This document shows, in pieces, positions 1 to 6,111 of a stretch of 13,487 bases of DNA. The number at the start of each line of letters is the position of its first letter. The stretch's first letter is position 1. The notes beneath the pieces are model-generated. The model was not told the DNA's origin, made no database searches, and saw only the letters and a list, made by a program, of their open reading frames with translations. Made by a program: the position numbers and the translations under genes. Source of the stretch: Kiloniellales bacterium (GTDB taxonomy: Bacteria; Pseudomonadota; Alphaproteobacteria; Kiloniellales; JAKSDN01); the NCBI GenBank assembly GCA_022360075.1, contig JAKSDN010000323.1, forward strand, positions 1 through 13,487. The letters run 5' to 3'.

Positions 1-2715
1 CAGGGCAGCGATTTCCCCTATCTCAGCGCCAATCTGGACTTCAGCGCCGACCCGAACCTGCAGGACCTGGTCGTGCCCGACGGGCAGGCGCCGCAGCCCA
101 ACAGCATCGCGGCCAGCGTGGTCATCGACGTCAACGGCGAGTCGATCGGCGTCGTCGGCGCGACCACGCCGACCCTGGGCAGCATCTCCAGCTCGGGCGA
201 CAACATCGGCATCGCGCCCATCGACTTCGACTCCAACGACCCGGCCGACATCGCCGCGCTGGCCGCGGAAATCCAGGCCGCGGTCGATGCCCTGCCGTCC
301 GGCGTCAACAAGGTGATCCTGCTGGCCCACATGCAGCAGATTTCCATCGAGCAGGCCTTGGCGAGCGAGCTTTCCGGCGTCGACATCATCATGGCCGGTG
401 GCTCCAACACGCTGCTGGCCGATGGCACCGACCGCCTGCGCGCCGGTGACCAGGCCGAGGGTCCCTATCCGATCCTGGAGACGGACGCCGACGGCAACCC
501 AGTCGTGGTCATCAACACCGACGGCAACTACAAGTACGTCGGCCGCCTGGTGGTGCAGTTCGACGACGACGGCGTGATCATCTCGGACAGCATCGATCCG
601 AACGTCAGCGGTGCCTATGCGACGGACGAGCAGGGCGTGGCCGACCTCAACGCCGAGGATCTGGTCGATCCCGAGGTCAAGGGCATCACCGACCTGCTGC
701 GCGACGTGATCGTCGCCCAGGACAGCAACTTCTTCGGCGTGACGACGGAGTTCCTGAACGGCACCCGCGGCGATGTGCGCACGCAGGAGACCAATCTCGG
801 CAACCTGACCGCCGACGCCAACCTGGCGGCGGCGAAGGAGGCCGACGCGACCACCGTGATCTCGATCAAGAATGGCGGCGGCATCCGCGATAACATCGGC
901 CGGATCGAGGTGCCGCCGGGTGAGGTCGAGCCGGTCAAGCTGCCGCCCGCGGGCAACGAGCTCTCCGGCAAGCCGGAAGGCGGCATCTCCCAGGTCGATA
1001 TCGAGAACAGCCTGCGCTTCAACAACGGCCTGACCCTCTTGACGGTGACGGCCGAGGAACTGCTCGCTCTGATCGAGCACGGCGTCTCGGGGACCGAGCC
1101 CGGGGCGACGCCGGGTCGCTTCCCGCAGGTGAGCGGCCTTTCCTTCAGCTTCGATGCGACCCAGCCGGTCGGCGAGCGGTTGGTCTCGCTCGCGGTGCTG
1201 AACGAAGACGGCTCGATCCTCGATGTGGTCGCCGCCAACGGCGATCTGGTCGGCGATGCGGACCGGACCTTCCGGCTCGTCACGCTCGGCTTTCTGGCCG
1301 ACGGCGGTGACGGCTATCCCTTCCCGGACCGCGATCGGGTCGATCTCAACCAGCCGGATGACGCGCCGCGCACGGGTGAGGCCGACTTCGCGGAAGACGG
1401 TTCGGAGCAGGATGCCCTGGTCGAGTTCCTCGCCGCCAACTTCGGCGAGAACACGCCCTTCGATCAGGCCGACACCGACCCGGAGCTCGACGAGCGCATC
1501 CAGAACCTGGCGGTCCGCGATGACTCGGTGCTCGAGGGTCTGATCCTCGGCACCGACGGTGCGGACCTGATCCGCGGCACCGCGGCGGACGAGCAGATCC
1601 TGGCCCTTGGCGGCGCCGACAACGTCAGGGCCGGCGACGGCAACGACTTCGTCGACGGCGGCGAGGGTGCCGACCGGATCCGCGGCGGCGACGGCGACGA
1701 CGAGCTCTTCGGGGCTGGTGGGGCCGACGATATCCGCGGCGAGGACGGTGACGACTTCATCCGCGGCGGCGACGGCAGCGACCGGATCCGTGGCGGCGAC
1801 GGCGCGGATACGATCACCGGCGATGACGGCAACGACGACATCCGTGCCGGCGACGGCGACGACGAGGTTCGCGGCGGTGAAGGCAACGACCGGATCCGCG
1901 GCGAAGACGGCGACGACATGCTCTTCGGCGACGACGGCAACGACGATATCCGCGGCGGCGACGGCGAGGACAAGATCTTCGGCGGCGACGGCAACGACAG
2001 GCTGCGCGGCGAAGATGACGACGACATGATCTTCGGCGAGGACGGCGACGACGAGCTTCGTGGCGGCAACGGCGAAGACATGCTCGATGGCGGCGACGGC
2101 AACGACGAACTGCGCGGTGGCCGGCATGACGACATTCTCGAGGGCGGCGACGGCAACGACGAACTGCGCGGTGGCCGGCATGATGACATTCTCGAGGGCG
2201 GCGACGGAGACGACGAGCTCCGCGGCGAGCAGGGTGACGACGAGCTTTCCGGCGGTGCCGGAAACGACAAGTTGCGCGGCGGCAGCGGCGACGACACCCT
2301 GAACGGCAACGAGGGCGACGATCTGCTTCGCGGTGAGGGGGGTGACGACACCTACGTCCTCACGCCCGGCACCGGTGTCGACACAATCCGCGGCTTCGAC
2401 GAAGACGATGACACGCTCGATCTCTCGGCCTTCAACCTCGACATCGGCGACGCCGGCCTGGCCGATGAAGACTTCGACGGACCGACCGCCGCGCAAAGCA
2501 ACGGCGATGACGACGACGATGACGATGGTGACGATGATGACGGCGACGACGACGATTGTGACGACGACGATTGCGATGACGAGGGCGATTTCGACCTAGG
2601 CGGCCTGGCCCGTCAGGACGGGCGTGACGTGGTCATCGATCTCGACGCCGGCGATCAAGTCATTCTGCTCGGTGTCCGCCTCGACGATCTGGAGGACGCC
2701 AACATCATCATCTAG
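1..2715 (+). CDS. RTX exoenzyme with 5'-nucleotidase/metallophosphatase body (5' end outside window)
   Basis: The frame is open from base 1, so the GTG at 73 is internal and the true start lies upstream. Residues are numbered from base 1. Residues 5-13 (FPYLSANLD) and the stretch to about 140 match the end of the metallophosphatase domain of the UshA/5'-nucleotidase family. Residues about 240-460 match its C-terminal domain, with ETNLGNLTADA at 263-273, NGGGIRDN at 291-298 and a later GGDGYPFP. Thirty calcium-binding nonapeptides follow (codons 1546-2355), then an acidic insert (2506-2583) and an RTX-type C-terminus ending in hydrophobic residues, as in type I secretion substrates. By family it should release phosphate from nucleotides or related phosphoesters outside the cell; the substrate is inferred. 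The metal-binding GH-x-H/Q motif reads GGSN at 133-136, so activity is uncertain. The downstream ABC and HlyD genes are its probable exporter. Confidence 0.9.
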   Translation, partial: QGSDFPYLSANLDFSADPNLQDLVVPDGQAPQPNSIAASVVIDVNGESIGVVGATTPTLGSISSSGDNIGIAPIDFDSNDPADIAALAAEIQAAVDALPSGVNKVILLAHMQQISIEQALASELSGVDIIMAGGSNTLLADGTDRLRAGDQAEGPYPILETDADGNPVVVINTDGNYKYVGRLVVQFDDDGVIISDSIDPNVSGAYATDEQGVADLNAEDLVDPEVKGITDLLRDVIVAQDSNFFGVTTEFLNGTRGDVRTQETNLGNLTADANLAAAKEADATTVISIKNGGGIRDNIGRIEVPPGEVEPVKLPPAGNELSGKPEGGISQVDIENSLRFNNGLTLLTVTAEELLALIEHGVSGTEPGATPGRFPQVSGLSFSFDATQPVGERLVSLAVLNEDGSILDVVAANGDLVGDADRTFRLVTLGFLADGGDGYPFPDRDRVDLNQPDDAPRTGEADFAEDGSEQDALVEFLAANFGENTPFDQADTDPELDERIQNLAVRDDSVLEGLILGTDGADLIRGTAADEQILALGGADNVRAGDGNDFVDGGEGADRIRGGDGDDELFGAGGADDIRGEDGDDFIRGGDGSDRIRGGDGADTITGDDGNDDIRAGDGDDEVRGGEGNDRIRGEDGDDMLFGDDGNDDIRGGDGEDKIFGGDGNDRLRGEDDDDMIFGEDGDDELRGGNGEDMLDGGDGNDELRGGRHDDILEGGDGNDELRGGRHDDILEGGDGDDELRGEQGDDELSGGAGNDKLRGGSGDDTLNGNEGDDLLRGEGGDDTYVLTPGTGVDTIRGFDEDDDTLDLSAFNLDIGDAGLADEDFDGPTAAQSNGDDDDDDDGDDDDGDDDDCDDDDCDDEGDFDLGGLARQDGRDVVIDLDAGDQVILLGVRLDDLEDANIII
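1546..2355 (+). repeat. 30 tandem RTX nonapeptide repeats (27-bp units)
   Basis: Thirty consecutive nine-residue units fit the RTX pattern (x-G-G-x-G-x-D-x-hydrophobic) without a single insertion or deletion, 27 bp each. Typical units are RGGDGDDEL and FGDDGNDDI. RTX units are known to fold on calcium into a parallel beta-roll, two units per turn. All 15 even-numbered units (codons from 1573 to 2329, every 54 bp) start with Arg, against 2 of 15 odd units. Units 2 and 3 are the most degenerate. Confidence 0.95.
2089..2196 (+). repeat. Two near-identical 54-bp tandem copies in the RTX region
   Basis: Bases 2089-2142 and 2143-2196 are direct tandem copies that differ at one position (C at 2130, T at 2184, both Asp codons). 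Each encodes GGDGNDELRGGRHDDILE, one full beta-roll turn. The near identity, unlike the more diverged neighbouring units, points to a recent duplication of one turn. Confidence 0.95.
2506..2583 (+). repeat. Poly-Asp microsatellite-like tract with two Cys codons
   Basis: Codons 2506-2580 hold 21 Asp in 25 residues, with two Gly and two Cys, followed by Glu at 2581. The second half is a 15-bp repeat encoding G/C-D-D-D-D, in which GGT/GGC becomes TGT/TGC. It interrupts the conserved C-terminal RTX region between the SAFNLDIGD segment and the DGRDVVIDLDAGDQ segment, so it looks like an expansion inside an otherwise canonical domain. Confidence 0.9.
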
Positions 2716-2724
2716 CCGAACCGA

Positions 2725-2769
2725 AACGACGCGATAGGCGGGCGACCCTGGGTCGCCCGTCCTGTCGTT
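2725..2769 (+). terminator. Hairpin between RTX gene and exporter genes (terminator or attenuator)
   Basis: A perfect 9-bp GC-rich stem (2739-2747 with 2751-2759, loop CTG) starts 24 bp after the RTX stop codon. It is extended by outer arms AACGAC (2725-2730) and GTCGTT (2764-2769). The following bases are only moderately T-rich (TCCTGTCGTTG), so this is not a textbook intrinsic terminator. The position resembles the terminator between the toxin and exporter genes of the E. coli hemolysin operon, where partial readthrough keeps exporter expression below substrate expression. Confidence 0.6.
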
Positions 2770-2826
2770 GCGGCGCGGGGCCTCGGAGCCTTGCCGACAG
2801 GGAAAAGAGAAGCGCCGTGGAGCGCC

Positions 2827-2877
2827 ATGAAGCCAACCAAGGAAGCGAATCATGAGGGGGCGGACGGAAGTCGATAA
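2827..2877 (+). CDS. Possible 16-codon leader ORF overlapping the exporter start
   Basis: ATG at 2827 is preceded by GGAG (2819-2822) and encodes MKPTKEANHEGADGSR before TAA at 2875-2877. It overlaps the first 26 bases of the ABC exporter gene in another frame, which would allow translational coupling or regulation. Very short ORFs arise by chance; the Shine-Dalgarno match, with a short 4-base spacing, is the only positive evidence. Confidence 0.2.
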   Translation: MKPTKEANHEGADGSR

Positions 2878-4594
2878 GAACGCGCTCACAAGTGCCTTGG
2901 GCGCGTCGCGGCGCACCTTTACGGTCGTAGGTCTGTTCAGCTTCTGCATCAACCTGCTGATGCTGACGGTCCCGATCTACATGCTACAGATCTACGACCG
3001 GGTGCTGACGTCGCGTAGCGTCGATAGCCTGATCATGCTCTCGGTCCTGGCGGTCGGCCTGCTGATCCTGAACGGCAGCCTTGAGTTCGTACGCGCGCGC
3101 GTGCTGGTCCGGGTCGGCGCGCGGCTCGATAATGTGCTGAACGAGAAGGTCTTCTCGGCGATCCTCAGACACCGCCTTCAGGGCGAAGACCTGCGCAGCC
3201 AGCCGATCCGCGACCTCGACTCGATCCGCAGCTTCCTCACCGGGCCGGCGCTTCTGGCTTTCTTCGATGCGCCTTGGACGCCGTTCTTCCTCGCGCTGAT
3301 CTTCATCTTTCATCCGCTGCTCGGCTTCGTCGCCACGGGCGGCGCGATCCTGCTGTTCTGTCTGGCCCTGCTCAACGAGCTGACGACGCGCAAGCCTCTG
3401 GGTCAGGCCTCGCACGAGACGATGCGGGCAAGCGGTTTCGCCGAATCGACGCTGCGCAACGCCGAGGCGATCGAGGCCATGGGCATGGGCCCGGCCCTCC
3501 AGAAGCGCTGGTTGCAGCGTCATCTCTCCGGCCTTGCTCTGCAGGCCAAGGCGAGCGACCGGGCCGGGCTTGTGACCGCCGTGGTCAAGGTCTGCCGGCC
3601 GATGCTGCAAATCGCGATGCTGGCGACCGGCGCCTATCTGGCGATCCAGCAGATCATCACGCCGGGGGTCATGATCGCCGCCTCGATCATTCTCGGCCGT
3701 GCCTTGGCGCCGGTCGAGGTCGCCGTGAACGGCTGGCGCGGCTTCGTGGGCGTGCGCGGCGCCCATCGGCGCCTGCGCGAGACCCTCGCGGACCTGGAGG
3801 AGGAGCGCCAGCCGATGAAGCTGCCGGCGCCGCGCGGCACCCTGGCGGTGGAAATCAGCTCGGCCGGGCCGCCGGGCGTCGCCAAGCCGGTTTTGCGCAA
3901 GGTCGCCTTCGGCTTGGCGCTGGGCGAGGCGCTCGGTGTTATCGGGCCGAGCGCGGCCGGCAAGTCGACGCTGGCCCGGCTGCTGGTCGGGGTCTGGCGC
4001 GCGAGGTCCGGCTGCGTGCGCCTGGATGGCGCCGACATCGCGGACTGGGAGGCCGCCGAGCTGGGGCCGTACATTGGCTACTTGCCGCAGGACGTCGAGC
4101 TGTTCGAGGGCAGTGTGGCGGAGAACATCGCCCGCTTCTCCGACGGCGATCCGGCGCTGGTCGTGGCGGCGGCCAAGCGGGCCGGTGTGCACGAGATCAT
4201 CCTCCGTCTGCCCGAGGGCTACGACACCTTGATCGGCGATGGGCTCGGCGTGCTGTCGGGCGGTCAGCGCCAGCGCATCGGCTTGGCAAGGGCGCTGTTC
4301 GGCGATCCGGCGCTGATCGTGCTCGACGAGCCGAACTCCAACCTGGATGCGGACGGCGAGGCGGCGCTGCGCAGCGCGATCCTGGAGCTGAAGCAGCTCG
4401 GCAAGACCATCGTGATCATCTCGCACCGGCCGAACGTGCTGGGCGTGGTCGACAAGGTGCTGCTGCTGCGCGAGGGGCGGGTCGAGGAGTTCGGTCCGGC
4501 GGCCGAGGTGCTCGGGCGTCTGCGTCGGCCGGTGGTCGCGAAGCCCGCCGAGCTTGCGGAGGTCGCCCCGCAGCGGGCCGGCCGGGTAGGCTAG
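2852..4594 (+). CDS. Type I secretion ABC transporter, PrtD-like permease/ATPase
   Basis: Inner-membrane exporter of 580 residues, the usual size for PrtD/AprD-type type I secretion ATPases. The N-terminal half is membrane-embedded, with hydrophobic segments near residues 23-44, 59-78, 132-175 and 250-285. It includes the motif PIYMLQIYDRVLTSRS, typical of this family, and has no C39 peptidase-like domain. The ATPase half is complete: Walker A GPSAAGKST 365-373, Q-loop LPQDVE, signature LSGGQ 468-472, Walker B LIVLDEP 488-494 and H-loop His525. The start is supported by AAGGAAG at 2839-2845, 6 bases upstream. It should couple ATP hydrolysis to export of an RTX protein, most simply the one encoded just upstream. 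The fusion protein gene follows after 4 bp, so the two are co-transcribed. A TolC-type outer-membrane channel must come from elsewhere. Confidence 0.95.
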   Translation: MRGRTEVDKNALTSALGASRRTFTVVGLFSFCINLLMLTVPIYMLQIYDRVLTSRSVDSLIMLSVLAVGLLILNGSLEFVRARVLVRVGARLDNVLNEKVFSAILRHRLQGEDLRSQPIRDLDSIRSFLTGPALLAFFDAPWTPFFLALIFIFHPLLGFVATGGAILLFCLALLNELTTRKPLGQASHETMRASGFAESTLRNAEAIEAMGMGPALQKRWLQRHLSGLALQAKASDRAGLVTAVVKVCRPMLQIAMLATGAYLAIQQIITPGVMIAASIILGRALAPVEVAVNGWRGFVGVRGAHRRLRETLADLEEERQPMKLPAPRGTLAVEISSAGPPGVAKPVLRKVAFGLALGEALGVIGPSAAGKSTLARLLVGVWRARSGCVRLDGADIADWEAAELGPYIGYLPQDVELFEGSVAENIARFSDGDPALVVAAAKRAGVHEIILRLPEGYDTLIGDGLGVLSGGQRQRIGLARALFGDPALIVLDEPNSNLDADGEAALRSAILELKQLGKTIVIISHRPNVLGVVDKVLLLREGRVEEFGPAAEVLGRLRRPVVAKPAELAEVAPQRAGRVG

Positions 4595-4598
4595 GGCC

Positions 4599-5930
4599 AT
4601 GGCCGTCGCAACGCCGCCGTCACCCGGTGCCGAGCCGCCGAGCGTGCCGTTGAACGCCCGCCCGGCCGTGATCGCGGGCCTCGTTACCGTCATCGTCGGA
4701 CTGGGTGGCTTCGGTGCCTGGGCGTCGCTGGCGCCGCTGGAGAGCGCCGCAATCGCGCCCGGCACCATCATCGTCGACAGCAACCGCAAGCAGATCCAGC
4801 ATCTGGATGGCGGCATCGTCGCGGAGCTCGTGGTTCGCGACGGCGACCATGTCGAGCCGGGTGATGTCCTGCTGCGCCTGGATGAGACGCGGGCGCGTAG
4901 CACTCTCGCGATCCTGGAGAGCGAGTCCGATCTGGCAACGGCCGTGGAGGCGCGCCTGCTGGCGGAACGCGACGGCGCGGCCGAAATTCGGGTCCCCGAG
5001 CGACTGATCGACAAGGCCGAGCGGCCCGAAATCGCGGCGCTCGTCGCCGGTCAGCAGAGCCTCTTCGAGGCCCGGCGGGACTCCCGCGAAGGCGAGGTCG
5101 CGATCCTCGAGCAGCGGGTCTTGCAGCTCGGAGACGAAGTCGTCGGCTTGGAGGCCCAGGCCGCGGCCAAGGCCCGGCAAAGCGCGCTCATCGCCGACGA
5201 GTTGAAGGGCTTGCAGAAGCTCTTCGAGCAGGGCCATGCGCCGCGCACTCGGATTCTGGCCTTGCAGCGCGAGGCCGCGCGTCTGGACGGCGAACGCGGC
5301 GAGCTGATCGCCCGCGTCGCCCGGACCCGAACCGCCATCGGCGAGACCAAGCTACAGGTCATCCAGCTCAACACGCGCTTTCAGGAAGACGTCATCGCCG
5401 AGCTGCGCGACATCCAGGCGAGCCTCTTCGACCTGCGCGAACGTATCGCGGCTGCGCGTCACGTGGTCGAGCACATCGACGTGAGGGCTCCGGTGGCCGG
5501 CAAGGTGGTCGGCCTCAGCGTGCACACGATCGGCGGCGTCATTCAGGCCGGCGATACGATCCTCGAGATCGTGCCGGGCGATGATCGTCTTTTGGTGGAG
5601 GCGCGGGTCCAGCCGATCGACATCGACAACGTCCTGATCGGACAGGAGGCCGACGTGCGCATCACGGCCTTCAAGCAGCGCTCGACGCCCGTCCTGATCG
5701 GCGAGGTCATCTATCTTTCCGCGGACGCCTTGACCGATCCGCGCAGCGGTGAGCCCTATTACACGGCGCGGGTCGCCATCTCGGATGCCGAGGTGGCCCG
5801 CCTGGAAGGCCAGTTGCTGCAACCCGGCATGCCGGCCGAGGTGATCATCAAGACCGGCGAGCGGACCGCCCTCGACTACTTGGTGCAACCGATCCTCGAG
5901 AGCGCCAACCGCGCGTGGCGGGAGGACTGA
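4599..5930 (+). CDS. HlyD-family type I secretion membrane fusion protein
   Basis: Periplasmic adaptor of 443 residues, typical length for PrtE/AprE-type proteins. It has a short cytoplasmic N-terminus and one transmembrane segment near residues 24-46. A lipoyl-like half motif follows (GGIVAELVVRDGDHVEPGD from residue 71). A long Ala/Glu/Arg/Leu-rich coiled-coil region spans roughly 92-290, then the second lipoyl half (VRAPVAGKVVGLSVHTIGG) and a beta-barrel region. The C-terminus (MPAEVIIKTGERTALDYL, then PI and a terminal RED) is characteristic of the family. It should bridge the ABC exporter upstream to an outer-membrane channel. The start codon lies 4 bases after the exporter stop, with AGGG directly before it, so translation is probably coupled. 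Confidence 0.95.
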   Translation: MAVATPPSPGAEPPSVPLNARPAVIAGLVTVIVGLGGFGAWASLAPLESAAIAPGTIIVDSNRKQIQHLDGGIVAELVVRDGDHVEPGDVLLRLDETRARSTLAILESESDLATAVEARLLAERDGAAEIRVPERLIDKAERPEIAALVAGQQSLFEARRDSREGEVAILEQRVLQLGDEVVGLEAQAAAKARQSALIADELKGLQKLFEQGHAPRTRILALQREAARLDGERGELIARVARTRTAIGETKLQVIQLNTRFQEDVIAELRDIQASLFDLRERIAAARHVVEHIDVRAPVAGKVVGLSVHTIGGVIQAGDTILEIVPGDDRLLVEARVQPIDIDNVLIGQEADVRITAFKQRSTPVLIGEVIYLSADALTDPRSGEPYYTARVAISDAEVARLEGQLLQPGMPAEVIIKTGERTALDYLVQPILESANRAWRED

Positions 5931-5949
5931 CGGCGGTCATTCTTTTTTA
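5928..5949 (+). terminator. Weak terminator-like site after the secretion genes
   Basis: A short TGAC/GTCA stem (5928-5931 with 5936-5939) overlaps the stop codon of the HlyD-like gene and is followed by TTCTTTTTT (5940-5948). The T-run is good but the stem is only 4 bp, so termination may be partial and readthrough into the EAL gene is possible. Confidence 0.35.
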
Positions 5950-6026
5950 AATCCAGTCCGTTATCAATCATGGTCCCGGTCTGGACTTCGGCTCGAGAAG
6001 ACCCTTCAGACAAACGAACCCCGATG

Positions 6027-6111
6027 GCTTCGTCATGACGCGCCGCTTGCGGCCTCATGGTGCAACGCCTACAAAGGCCATGCTTTGCTGACGCGAGTCG
6101 CATGACGAAGC
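6027..6111 (+). promoter_or_regulatory. 11-bp inverted repeat pairing the leader with the EAL gene start codon
   Basis: GCTTCGTCATG at 6027-6037 is the exact reverse complement of CATGACGAAGC at 6101-6111, which contains the proposed ATG (6102) of the EAL gene. The 63-base spacer holds a smaller GC hairpin (GCCGC-TT-GCGGC). In RNA, pairing of the arms would bury the start codon; in DNA the arms could form an operator. No clear Shine-Dalgarno sequence precedes this ATG. Function is inferred. Confidence 0.4.

Noticed and set aside
73..75. GTG at 73 as start of the RTX gene
   Set aside because: The frame is open back to base 1 and the upstream codons (FPYLSANLD...) match the metallophosphatase family, so the start lies outside the window.
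1464..2351. Long Ser/Pro-rich reading frame on the - strand (295 codons)
   Set aside because: It is the antisense shadow of the RTX repeats; the composition mirrors the GGC/GAC codons of the real gene.
1546..2355. Regular short DNA repeats as a possible CRISPR array
   Set aside because: The 27-bp periodicity is explained by in-frame RTX codons; there are no identical repeats separated by unique spacers.
3274..4653. 459-codon reading frame on the + strand inside the ABC gene
   Set aside because: It is an alternative frame of the exporter, with Arg/Ala/Gly-rich content and no motifs.
2984..5014. 676-codon reading frame on the - strand
   Set aside because: It lies antisense across the well-supported ABC and HlyD genes. 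Its Arg/Gln/His-rich product shows no recognisable domain. GC-rich DNA often gives such frames.
5951..5993. Imperfect inverted repeat TCCAGTCCG/CGGTCTGGA as an operator
   Set aside because: It has an internal mismatch and no other copy in the window; too weak to list as a site.
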